Below, one piece after another: positions 1 to 8,421 of a stretch of DNA of 64,000 nucleotides (the stretch's first letter is position 1; every line of letters begins with the position of its first letter). The notes under the pieces are model-generated. The model searched no databases, was not told where the DNA came from, and saw only the letters and a program-made list of their open reading frames with translations. The translations under genes and the position numbers were made by a program. The stretch covers positions 744,001-808,000 of the forward strand of contig NC_050720.1 in assembly GCF_013402915.1 (NCBI RefSeq), given 5' to 3'. The stretch comes from Zygotorulaspora mrakii. Lineage: Eukaryota; Ascomycota; Saccharomycetes; Saccharomycetales; Saccharomycetaceae.

Positions 1-447
1 ATGGTCTCGGTTCCCCAAGATCCCTCCTCACGGAGAAGACGCTCAGAGCCACAATCAAGTGACCCTAAACCCCGGTAATAAAACTCCAAATCAGTCAAAC
101 GTCCGATTTGGAGCCATTCCGTAGAATTCCACCGAATTTCCCACCTGCTGGTTTAGTATGAGCTTTCAGATGCGTACATTTGCTAACTCCGTTGTGCATG
201 CAGGTCAATTAATCGTAGGAGTTGGTTCTGTTTTGCACAGGTGCACATTAAAGGTTTCGAACCGCAGATGAAACAACGAGGTCTGACGACCAGGCTACTT
301 CAGTACGAAATGAAATCATCTTATTCTGGGTAAATGGAAAGGAGTATGTAAATGTAGACAAAGGCGTGCCCTAGCTAATAGCCGCCGATCTCTTCTATAG
401 TTCTCGCTTTCATTTATCATGTGCTACGATAATTACGATCAATACAA
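1..447. other. Left-edge intergenic region, no gene recognised
   Basis: No recognisable gene was seen. A short frame open from base 1 (beginning with ATG, Arg/Ser-rich, stop TAA at 76-78) could be the tail of a gene to the left or chance. In S. cerevisiae URA3 lies next to the PXP1 orthologue, but the residues visible here do not look like the Ura3 C-terminus. The rest is presumably 3' flank of PXP1, which ends at 448. Confidence 0.4.
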
Positions 448-2127
448 TTATAAATGTTGGGTGCGTTTAGTCTGCCAACCAAACGATAATTTGGATTGCT
501 TGCCTGGTTCGATTATGACGTTAATCACACTTGACCGGTGGGTCGACCTGGATGAGAGCAGGGCTTGTTTAAACGCTTTTTCCAGTTCATCCAGGTTACG
601 TACTAGAAACCCGTTCGCACCGAGACCTTTACCAACAAGATCGTATCTACATTCGCTGGAAAGAGCCGTTGAGGGTGCGCGCAGTGGTTGCAACTCAGGA
701 GCGACGCCGTGGTATATTCCGCTGTTGTTCATAACAATGACCACCAAACCGAGATTGTATCTGACGGATGTTTCCAGTTCCATGGCGGAGAATCCAAAGG
801 CTGAATCGCCTTGAACTAAAATGACGTCTTTGTGGGGATGAGCCACTTTTGCGGCTATGCCATAGCCCAGGCCGATTCCCATGGTGGCATTGGTGCCGGC
901 ATCCAACCTGTGTTTGGGATAGTCGGTGGGAAACGAGATTCTTGCAATATCCATTGTATTAGCTCCTTCGGTGACTAAGATTGAATTTTCGTCTTCGATG
1001 AGTGGTCTCAGCGTGTGATATACTTGATTGTAGTTTAATTTTTGGCTGTTCGGAGGCTGTAACTCCTTGAGTAACAATTTTCGCTGATTCTTCTCGATCG
1101 TGCGTTGCCATTCCGGAGGGAGGCCATCATATCTGAAATTGCCACTTTTCAACGAGACTGTTAAAGCATCGACAGTTAATCCGACGTCCCCAAATAATCC
1201 GTACTGTAGTCCTCTTGCATTATTTTGTCCGATCGCCTCAGCATTTTCATCGACTTGAATGAATATGGCATCAGCCTTCCACTTTGGCGGCTCCGCAAAA
1301 TGCAAAATCCAATTCAATCTCGCTCCTAGGACGATCACTATATCCGACTCCCTTAATACCTGAGATCTAGCCGATGAAACGTTTAAAGGATGTGAATCTG
1401 GGACGATACCTTTGGCCATAGGTGTTGGTAAGAAAGGAAGACCAAAAAGGTCAATTAACGTTCTTATTTCATCTGAGTTCTCAACAGCACCTTTTCCCAT
1501 CACCACGAGTATTTTCTTATCCCCGTTTTTGAGAATTAGATCGGTGACTCTTTGAATAACGGCAGGATCGGGTGAACACTTTATCTTATCGAAGGACGGC
1601 GAATTTAAGTGTTTATCAACTTTAACCGTTTCTCCAATGATGTTACCTGGAAAATCAATATATGTTACTCCACTTGCACCCAAAGAAGCGTGTCTAACAG
1701 CATTGTAAGTGATCAGATCAATTACATTCTTATCTGCCTGAAGGCGACCTGTGAACTTCAGATAGCCATTGAGTAGGCTAATTTGATCTAATTCCTGAAA
1801 TCCACCTTTGTGATTGTCCTCACTGCTACCCGCGATAACTATCAAGGGCCATCTGTTACTCATTGAGTTGTATACGCCCGCCAACGCATGTATTAATCCT
1901 GGTCCGCCAACTACCAGAAGAACTCCGGGTCTCCCTGTTAAATAACCGTAAGCAGATGCAGCATATGAAGCGGCTTGCTCATTTCTGCATCCAATAAACT
2001 TGATACCTTTATTAATCATTACATCTGCCAATTCGACTATCGGTATGCCCACTATACCGAAAATCGTATCAACATTGTATCCCTGTAAAACATTTGTGAA
2101 ATACTCACAAGCGGAAACAGTCACCAT
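448..2127 (-). CDS. PXP1: Thiamine-diphosphate-dependent 2-hydroxyacyl-CoA lyase/oxalyl-CoA decarboxylase-like protein
   Basis: 559 residues, collinear over its full length with S. cerevisiae YEL020C/Pxp1, a peroxisomal ThDP enzyme of the acetolactate synthase/oxalyl-CoA decarboxylase fold whose exact substrate is unsettled. The catalytic Glu lies in CRNEQAA (about residue 50). The C-terminal ThDP/Mg site is GDS near 440 with NN near 467. The frame stays open upstream to a GTG at 2187, but the ATG at 2127 gives the family length (560 in S. cerevisiae) and starts where the homologue starts. The C-terminus reads QHL, a poor match to the PTS1 consensus ([SAC][KRH][LM]). The family assignment is firm; the substrate and the peroxisomal location are inferred. 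Confidence 0.93.
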   Translation of the reverse strand: MVTVSACEYFTNVLQGYNVDTIFGIVGIPIVELADVMINKGIKFIGCRNEQAASYAASAYGYLTGRPGVLLVVGGPGLIHALAGVYNSMSNRWPLIVIAGSSEDNHKGGFQELDQISLLNGYLKFTGRLQADKNVIDLITYNAVRHASLGASGVTYIDFPGNIIGETVKVDKHLNSPSFDKIKCSPDPAVIQRVTDLILKNGDKKILVVMGKGAVENSDEIRTLIDLFGLPFLPTPMAKGIVPDSHPLNVSSARSQVLRESDIVIVLGARLNWILHFAEPPKWKADAIFIQVDENAEAIGQNNARGLQYGLFGDVGLTVDALTVSLKSGNFRYDGLPPEWQRTIEKNQRKLLLKELQPPNSQKLNYNQVYHTLRPLIEDENSILVTEGANTMDIARISFPTDYPKHRLDAGTNATMGIGLGYGIAAKVAHPHKDVILVQGDSAFGFSAMELETSVRYNLGLVVIVMNNSGIYHGVAPELQPLRAPSTALSSECRYDLVGKGLGANGFLVRNLDELEKAFKQALLSSRSTHRSSVINVIIEPGKQSKLSFGWQTKRTQHL

Positions 2128-2475
2128 GTCTCTAAAATATATAATAGGTAATGGTTGCACTTGGTACCGTTGACTGAACGAAATCACAACTGACGCCCTT
2201 CTTGTAAGATATTTATACTTGTTGTAGTTCTTTTCTGCGAGTTTGAAGGGGAAGATATTAAATTAAATTCGGGCCGAGAATATGAAAGTCGGCTATTCAT
2301 ATTATATTACCAACAAATGAAAGTCTTCATCGCTAAGGAAGTTCACAAGTTAAAAATACAACAGCATATATGAACTACGGTGAGTCTGCCATTCCTTTTT
2401 TCGCAAGGAATTAATACGTTAAAGATACTATTTACAATATTCGCACGAAAAATTACAGCCCTGCTTCTTCTTTTT
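2128..2475. promoter_or_regulatory. PXP1 upstream / SLM5 downstream spacer
   Basis: 348 bp between two minus-strand genes. It must hold the PXP1 promoter and the SLM5 3' end. No individual site is claimed and no further gene is seen. Confidence 0.4.
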
Positions 2476-3915
2476 TCACAGCTCGATGGATCCAGAAGCA
2501 CTTCTGTGAAATGGAATGGCATCTTTGATGTTATGACTACCAAATAAGTAGGATGCCAGTCTCTCAAGTCCTAAGCCAAATCCACCATGGGGAATTGTGC
2601 CCTCGCTACGTAATTTTAAGTACCAAGTAAGTTCGCCTGAACTATTCATTTTACGTCTGGCCATTTCGCGACTTAAAGAGTCATAATTGTCTTCCCTCAT
2701 GCTTCCGCCTACAATTTCACCCATTTCAGGTACTAGTAGGTCAAAACAAGCAACCGTTTCGTTTCCAGGTAACTCTTCAGAGTTTGCCTTCATGTAAAAC
2801 GCTTTGCAGTCTCTTGGGTAATCTGTAACAAAGACTGGGGATTCAAAATGCTCACCTGCCAGCCATTTTTCATGCTCAGTTTGTAAAGATTCGCCCCATT
2901 TGGGTTCGTAGTTGGGAAAAGGAACCATAGCATGTTGCTTTTTTAAGATTCCGATCGCCTCGGTATATGAAATCGTTGCCCACGCTTTATGCAAAAGAGA
3001 TTCCCATCTTTTTAGAATTTCTTCTCTTGTCAGAGAATTATCTGGAGTGATAATTGGTAAGAGTTCGTTTTTTTGCTCATAACATGATTTTATACTATTC
3101 TTGAGCATTTCTTCTACAAATCTTGTTAGTTCCAAAACACTATCAACAAAGGATATTTCACTCTCAAGCATCCAAAATTCACTTAAATGACGATTAGTGT
3201 CGCTTCTTTCAGCTCTAAAACATGGTGTTAGCGTGTAGCATCGTGACAAAGCCATTGCCATTATCTCCAAATGCAATTGTGTCGAAACAGTCAAGTACGT
3301 TGGCTTACCAAAATACGAATCATTATCCCTCGATGATGATTGAACTTTAAAGAGTTCACCTGCACCTTCACAGTCACTTGATGTAAGTACTGGTGGAGAA
3401 ACTTTTGTAAAATCATGCTCTTGGAAAAAATTGAATAATGACAATTCGAGATGAGATCTGAACCTCATTAAAGAACTGAGATAGCTAGATCTATGTTTTA
3501 ATGTAGGTTGTGTTCTCAAGAATGACAAAGAATGAGCCTTCTTTTGTAGTGGATAATCGAGAGTAACATTTCCGATTATGCTGATGGATTTCAATGGCTC
3601 ACTTATTTTTAATTCGAAGGATTGTTCTCTTTCTGGTGTCATTTTGCATTGAGCGTTCGTAATTGATACGCTTTGGCCGGTCTTAAGTCTTCTGACGTAT
3701 TCCGTCTCTTTAGAATTCTCTATCGGAATGCAAACTTTTAGAGCATCAGTGCAAGTACCATCTTGCAAATCTATAAATGCAATGTTTTTCAACAATCTTA
3801 CCGATTTGATCCATCCCTTAACATGTTGTACATGATTCGTTGAGCTTGAAACTTCTTTCGACAATGATTTTATTGTCTTTGGAAGGATCGAATAATTGCG
3901 CACGAATGACAGCAT
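2476..3915 (-). CDS. SLM5: Mitochondrial asparaginyl-tRNA synthetase
   Basis: 479-residue class II aminoacyl-tRNA synthetase, orthologue of S. cerevisiae YCR024C/Slm5. It charges mitochondrial tRNA-Asn. An OB-fold anticodon-binding region occupies about residues 28-110. Motif 2 (FRAERSD, followed by EFWMLESE) is at about 233-253, and motif 3 (GLGLERL) is near 447-453 close to the C-terminus. The N-terminus is rich in basic and hydroxylated residues without acidic ones (LSFVRNYSILPKTIKSLSK), as expected of a mitochondrial presequence. MMS21 lies 110 bp upstream on the same strand. In S. cerevisiae the two genes are on different chromosomes (III and V), so this adjacency is part of the interleaved pre-duplication order. 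Confidence 0.95.
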   Translation of the reverse strand: MLSFVRNYSILPKTIKSLSKEVSSSTNHVQHVKGWIKSVRLLKNIAFIDLQDGTCTDALKVCIPIENSKETEYVRRLKTGQSVSITNAQCKMTPEREQSFELKISEPLKSISIIGNVTLDYPLQKKAHSLSFLRTQPTLKHRSSYLSSLMRFRSHLELSLFNFFQEHDFTKVSPPVLTSSDCEGAGELFKVQSSSRDNDSYFGKPTYLTVSTQLHLEIMAMALSRCYTLTPCFRAERSDTNRHLSEFWMLESEISFVDSVLELTRFVEEMLKNSIKSCYEQKNELLPIITPDNSLTREEILKRWESLLHKAWATISYTEAIGILKKQHAMVPFPNYEPKWGESLQTEHEKWLAGEHFESPVFVTDYPRDCKAFYMKANSEELPGNETVACFDLLVPEMGEIVGGSMREDNYDSLSREMARRKMNSSGELTWYLKLRSEGTIPHGGFGLGLERLASYLFGSHNIKDAIPFHRSASGSIEL

Positions 3916-3971
3916 CGCATGAGATACCTCAGCTCTTCGTAAGTACTATTTTTTGAGTCATTCTGAACTAT

Positions 3972-4006
3972 TTTGATTTTTCATTTTTCATTTTTCATTT
4001 TTCGTT
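3972..4006. repeat. Short (CATTTTT)n tandem repeat
   Basis: About four imperfect copies of a 7-bp CATTTTT unit in the 110-bp gap between MMS21 and SLM5. It is probably neutral A/T-rich spacer that also forms part of the SLM5 promoter. Confidence 0.7.
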
Positions 4007-4025
4007 TATTTTTACAGAACGCGCG

Positions 4026-4817
4026 CTATATGATATCTAGTTCTTGCTGATTAGTTGACGATGATGATTGTAAATGTTGTTGAAACTTGGCAATTTTACA
4101 TCTCAGTTTCATTGTAAGGTCAGGAACGAAATCTGTTAGCTTGAGTTTTTGAGAACAACCACCCTGCGGGCAATCTCTTGTATCTTGGTCGTTGAAATAT
4201 ATGATCAACCCTTCTTTGTCAAATACATGACTACATTTTGTAGAAATCATTGGATTTTCAAAAGTTTTGTATGTTATTGGACAAATTAGTTCAATTTTAC
4301 CACCCTCAATTTGCAAATCGTCTTCTGCGGCTGCTGAATTTTGATCAGGTATTATGCATGTTGGATCTCTCCATATGAAAGGCAAAGCTTTTAAAATTCC
4401 ATCATCATTAGACAATTGATTTGAGGGTTCATCATTTGAAATACTACTACTTTCAAAAATACCAAATAGTGTTGGTGGGTTGGGTATACTACCGTTTTTG
4501 TGAGAGTCCCAAGTATCTAAAGAGATGGGTTCGTATTTCTCAGATTCTGTAATATAATCATTTTTCGAAACTTGCAAGGAGCTAGCAAGTGATTTTGATT
4601 GTGCTTCAAATTTTTGTAATTGTTGATAATTGCGTAATAGTAAACCGATGTGATCCTGGACGTTTTCGGTTCTCGGGTCTTCAATCAACAAATTGAAAGT
4701 CTCTAACAACTGTCTTTTAGCATTTTCATAAACAGAACTTAGATCTTTGGTGTGAATTCTATGTAGTAATGGTCTGGCATGTGGATGTAATGGGAGCGAT
4801 GCTGGATAACTAGACAT
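4026..4817 (-). CDS. MMS21: SUMO E3 ligase of the Smc5/6 complex
   Basis: 263 residues, orthologue of S. cerevisiae YEL019C/Mms21 (Nse2; about 267 residues). It docks on the Smc5 coiled coil and sumoylates proteins during DNA repair and chromosome segregation. The C-terminal SP-RING is visible at about 176-235: CPIT, TKCSHVF and DCPQGGC give the Cys/His zinc ligands, with a shortened set of ligands as in other Mms21 proteins. The N-terminal half is predicted helical (DIGL-type Smc5-binding region) and less conserved. The ATG at 4817 is the first in frame. The gene diverges from EAF5, which starts 142 bp away. Confidence 0.93.
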   Translation of the reverse strand: MSSYPASLPLHPHARPLLHRIHTKDLSSVYENAKRQLLETFNLLIEDPRTENVQDHIGLLLRNYQQLQKFEAQSKSLASSLQVSKNDYITESEKYEPISLDTWDSHKNGSIPNPPTLFGIFESSSISNDEPSNQLSNDDGILKALPFIWRDPTCIIPDQNSAAAEDDLQIEGGKIELICPITYKTFENPMISTKCSHVFDKEGLIIYFNDQDTRDCPQGGCSQKLKLTDFVPDLTMKLRCKIAKFQQHLQSSSSTNQQELDII

Positions 4818-4959
4818 AGCTTTACTTTCGTTCCTTTGCCTGTCTGTTTTTTTTTTTAAATTTCGCTGTTTTTAAATGATTGTACAGTGATGGTATAATG
4901 ATTCACGCATTTAAGAAACAACAGAAAAGATACGAGAAAAAAGAGTGGACCTAAGAAAA

Positions 4960-5751
4960 ATGGAGTCGCAGATTAATGAATTGGCAGTACTTCAGATCAT
5001 ATACACGATACTGTTGGTGCAAAACAATGCAAGCAACGTGAATGAATATAAAGTCTCATTGGTGAAATTAACGAACGAATTTCAAAATAACATTCTAATA
5101 AATCAGATTGTAAACCATGATATGAAGCTGGATATCAACGATATATTAGCGATAATTAAGAGAATCTTTCCAAATCAGAGAATATCATTAATCGATGGAC
5201 AGCTAAGTTTTCATAATTTATCGTTGCGAGAGCTTGTTGCTGATATCAGTACTAGAGTGAACAGGTTTATCAAAGAGCAGACTGAAGTGGTAAGAAGGCT
5301 GGAAGTGGAAATATTGGAACCATCTACAACTCGTGCAATACAATCGCCACCACCTGCACAACCACAACCACAATCACAGCAATCGCATCAACAGCGCAGT
5401 GTTGCAACAGTAGATCCCAAAAAGGCCAAACTTCTGGAGCTGTACAGGGACACCGTATTGAACAAACTGCAAAACAAGAGTAATCAAAGCAATAATAAGA
5501 ACCTTGAATGGCTTTACGACACACTGTCAAGAAACAAAGACATGGCAACGATAGTAAGGGACATTATCAAGATCGACTCTTTACGCAACGATACGCCAAC
5601 TAGTGTGCACGAATTACAATTGACGTTGCAGAAAAGCATATGCGATGGACTGATGTGTAGCTACACGGGCGATAACACATGGAAAAGCGCCAGGCAACTA
5701 CAAGCCGACTTCGACGACACAGTACAATTTATGAGAAGAGCACTTGAGTAA
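4960..5751 (+). CDS. EAF5: NuA4 histone acetyltransferase complex subunit Eaf5
   Basis: 263 residues. It matches S. cerevisiae YEL018W/Eaf5 by position (between MMS21 and PMP2), orientation, length (about 279) and the N-terminal helical pattern ending in a charged C-terminus. Eaf5 forms the Eaf5/7/3 (TINTIN) subcomplex of NuA4 in the nucleus. The frame extends to a GTG at 4945, but the ATG at 4960 (MESQINELAVLQ) is the sensible start. A Gln/Pro-rich linker lies at about 130-150. The protein evolves fast, so the call leans on synteny. Confidence 0.85.
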   Translation: MESQINELAVLQIIYTILLVQNNASNVNEYKVSLVKLTNEFQNNILINQIVNHDMKLDINDILAIIKRIFPNQRISLIDGQLSFHNLSLRELVADISTRVNRFIKEQTEVVRRLEVEILEPSTTRAIQSPPPAQPQPQSQQSHQQRSVATVDPKKAKLLELYRDTVLNKLQNKSNQSNNKNLEWLYDTLSRNKDMATIVRDIIKIDSLRNDTPTSVHELQLTLQKSICDGLMCSYTGDNTWKSARQLQADFDDTVQFMRRALE

Positions 5752-6099
5752 ACACAGATTCACTCATATTCAATTAAACAATATTGCATATAATGTGCAC
5801 GCGTACACACACAACACGCACACAAAATACATAGATAAAACTACTAAATATTAGTTCAAAACGAAAACGAAATCGAAGCATAACTATCCTACCGACCCAC
5901 TAGCACAAGCTCAAACACACAACTGAGCAAGCACCGACGTACAGCCAGTTCTCAAGTTTCAACCTCGCGTTTCCACTTTTTCAGCACACACGCACGGACA
6001 AATCATCAAACAGGTAAAGAACAAATAAGCATCACACACACTAATAGAACAGCTGGGGAAAAGAAAAAGAATCCAAAGTCACAGTCCGCGACTCAAGAA
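5752..6099. other. Convergent spacer EAF5/PMP
   Basis: 348 bp holding the 3' ends of EAF5 and the PMP proteolipid gene. It is rich in CA/CACACA stretches. No gene or structured RNA was recognised. Confidence 0.4.
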
Positions 6100-6219
6100 T
6101 CAGAATCTTTGAATACCCTTCTGCTTGGCTTGCCATTTTCTGTACAAAATAGTACTGATAATCGCAATACAGGCCAAACCGACCAAAATAAAGACTAAAA
6201 TAACACCACCTGGCAACAT
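6100..6219 (-). CDS. PMP2: Plasma-membrane H+-ATPase proteolipid (Pmp1/Pmp2 type)
   Basis: A complete 39-residue ORF (ATG at 6219, TGA at 6102-6100). It begins MLPGGVILVFILVGLA, has one membrane span (about 5-26), and ends in a basic cytoplasmic tail (RKWQAKQKG, then IQRF). This is nearly identical to S. cerevisiae Pmp1 and Pmp2, small proteolipids that copurify with and stimulate the plasma-membrane ATPase Pma1. Position and orientation match YEL017C-A (PMP2) between EAF5 and GTT3. The paralogue PMP1 lies beside YCR024C in S. cerevisiae, so this single gene is the likely pre-duplication parent of both. It is easily missed because of its length. Confidence 0.95.
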   Translation of the reverse strand: MLPGGVILVFILVGLACIAIISTILYRKWQAKQKGIQRF

Positions 6220-7498
6220 TGCTGTATAATTATTATCGATGAAAAATTAGATTAGACTGAAAAAAAATGTGAAATAACCAAAAGTTAAAAACGATGATAC
6301 GATTGTGTGATTGTATACGTGATGCTGTTTACTGCAACCAAATTGAATGTGACCTGTACTCAAACAAACGATATATGAAGTATATATGACGTTGTAAGAA
6401 AACAAAGACTGAATACAACCAAAAACCACCACCAGAAATGCAAGACTTAATCTGTAGCTGTAATACAACCACCTTTATATAGAGGAAGATACGTTTTTTT
6501 ACGTCGGAAATGAAGTTTGCATTTCACGACGGGACGACGGGAGACCAGAATAAAAAAAAAATAAAAACAGATTAAATAAAACTGTGCAGTGATCATGGCG
6601 GTATCTAGCTCTCTCCCTGTTCTGTGTTTGAGCTTGTTTCCGTTTGTTGGTGTGGATGTGATCCTGGGAGCGTCGAATGCAGACCAGAACGAGGGAAATT
6701 TTTGATTGCGGTAATTAACCGAACCACAGATACGAACGAAGAATGAGGAAAAAGAGACGACGAGCTAGTTCGAAAAGCTGTGGATTTTCTTTATCACTTT
6801 GTCCATGTTGAACGGACCATGAAAAGAGAATTGCAGTAATGTGTGCGGTTTTTTCTGGCGGGCGGTGGTCGGTTTTTATTACGTCGTTGCGTCGTTGCGT
6901 TCTTTTCTGCTCGGTTATTTCCCGTTTAGGCGGGCGGTGACAAATCGGTACAAAGGACAACAAAGGGACGCAGAAGTTGGACGAAACGGGACAAAGTCGC
7001 TGGACGGGCCGTCGTGGATGACGAGCAGCGAGCAGCGAGCGGCAAGGGCAGAGGAGCTGTCTTGGGGAGCGGTTGACCTTGAAGTGGATGTAACCGCCGA
7101 GATGCCAGTGAGCGTCGGGAGGTGGGCAAACTGGGCGCTGCGTTTTGGAGGCACAATCTGCGGGCCGGGTAACCGCGCACTGGAAACGGCGGTGGCTGCC
7201 GGGTAACAGTGCTGCGCTTGGTGGGCCGGGTAACAGAGCGTGCTGCGGCCGGGTAGCCGCGCCCGGCCGGTTTATTGACATTCGCGCCACAAAGGGTAAC
7301 AATCATGTGCCAGCTCTAGCCACCCGTGACGAATCGCACAGATCGCAAATCAATTAAAGGTTCAATCCAGCTATATATACCCGAAAAGCAGGGTCGGGAG
7401 GACAGTACTTGTTTGAGAGTGCAGTACTGAAAGACGATTGCATTCATATTCGGTCACCTAGCATTGCACCAGGCCGCACCGCACCGCACGTTTCGCAA
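6220..7498. promoter_or_regulatory. Divergent PMP/GTT3 promoter region, GC-rich right half
   Basis: 1.28 kb between two divergently transcribed genes. Roughly 6900-7290 is much more GC-rich than the surroundings, and several overlapping frames stay open there on both strands. They look like composition artefacts: no homology and no consistent frame. A TATA-like TATATATA lies at about 7371-7377. The Reb1-type site cluster is listed separately. Confidence 0.6.
7166..7256. promoter_or_regulatory. Cluster of Reb1-type sites
   Basis: The heptamer CGGGTAA (reverse complement TTACCCG, the Reb1 core) occurs exactly at 7166-7172, 7200-7206 and 7227-7233. A one-base variant, CGGGTAG, is at 7250-7256. 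The copies sit in a loosely repeated GCCGGGTAAC context spaced 34, 27 and 23 bp apart. Reb1 is a general regulatory factor that clears nucleosomes at promoters and can stop polymerases. Three perfect copies in 70 bp are unusual. Binding is inferred from the motif only. Confidence 0.6.
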
Positions 7499-8419
7499 AT
7501 GAGTTCGACTTTCTCTCGGTGGAGAAAAGTAGAGCTGCTCGATCTAGCTGATAAGTTACACATCTCAGGGATTCCCGGTAGTATTCGCAAAAATGACCTT
7601 ATCAGTGTGATAGAGAGTCATTTGACAAGACTGGGCGAACCGTTAGACGTGGACGTCGAATACCCGGAGCTCAAGTCCTTCTACGATTCCGTTGTGAAGT
7701 CAGCAGAAGAGTCGTCTGACGTGGAAACCGAGTCCCAAATTGATGATTTGGAGAACGATGTCCAGTTGGACATCGAAGCTGTGTTGGATTCGGAGTCTGC
7801 GGATAATTTCAATGATTTGAACCTCACCCAGGAGTCAGAGACGCAAACCGAAAGTGACGCTGAAGGCAACGAAACGGAAACGGAAGGCGAGCCCTTCCGT
7901 TTCAATTTCCAAAATTACCTCTCTGACATCAAAGATAATGTCATGTCAGCGAACGATGCTGCGCAGGAGTTTTTGTCGACTACGAAAACTATTGAAACCC
8001 TATTTGGTTCTATTGAATTATACTACATTACAAAACCTTTGATCGAGTCACAAAATCGCGGGCTCTCATTTTCGACCCTGGTCACGTGGCTCTCTTTCTC
8101 GTATTTTTTACCAGTGATATTTGGTTACTACATCAATTTCTGTCGTTATGATTTTACGATAAAAGTCGATCCGATGATTTACTACCTAACGAAAGGTCTA
8201 TTGAGCTTAACAATTTCGAATTTGAATGTGGATTCATTCGCACAATCATATGCAACGACAGTATTAAATTTCAACTTAATATCAGGTCTAAGCTTAAATT
8301 TGGATTTGAAATTCGTAAACTATATCCAATTGGGTCTGCAATCATGGCAAAATTCGTTAGGTCAACTGCCATTAATCTTTTCAATTGTCGGTATTATATT
8401 AACTCTTTATATCATCTAA
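7499..8419 (+). CDS. GTT3: Gtt3-like membrane-anchored protein
   Basis: 306 residues from the ATG at 7499. The frame is open further left to an in-frame ATG at 7409, but the later start opens directly on the conserved block (SRWRKVELLDLADKL). That block resembles a SAP/HeH-type helix-extension-helix at about 5-40. A very acidic Glu/Asp/Thr-rich stretch follows (about 60-125), then three or four hydrophobic segments towards the C-terminus (about 195-225, 235-300, the last ending at the stop). Position and orientation match S. cerevisiae YEL017W/Gtt3 (337 residues), named for a glutathione link but functionally obscure. SAP plus C-terminal spans is reminiscent of inner-nuclear-envelope proteins; that is inference. 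Confidence 0.82.
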   Translation: MSSTFSRWRKVELLDLADKLHISGIPGSIRKNDLISVIESHLTRLGEPLDVDVEYPELKSFYDSVVKSAEESSDVETESQIDDLENDVQLDIEAVLDSESADNFNDLNLTQESETQTESDAEGNETETEGEPFRFNFQNYLSDIKDNVMSANDAAQEFLSTTKTIETLFGSIELYYITKPLIESQNRGLSFSTLVTWLSFSYFLPVIFGYYINFCRYDFTIKVDPMIYYLTKGLLSLTISNLNVDSFAQSYATTVLNFNLISGLSLNLDLKFVNYIQLGLQSWQNSLGQLPLIFSIVGIILTLYII

Positions 8420-8421
8420 TA

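Noticed and set aside
6715..7357. Several overlapping long open frames on both strands (up to 195 codons)
   Set aside because: They coexist in many frames inside a GC-rich island, have no family resemblance and lie in a divergent promoter. Best explained by few stop codons at high GC.
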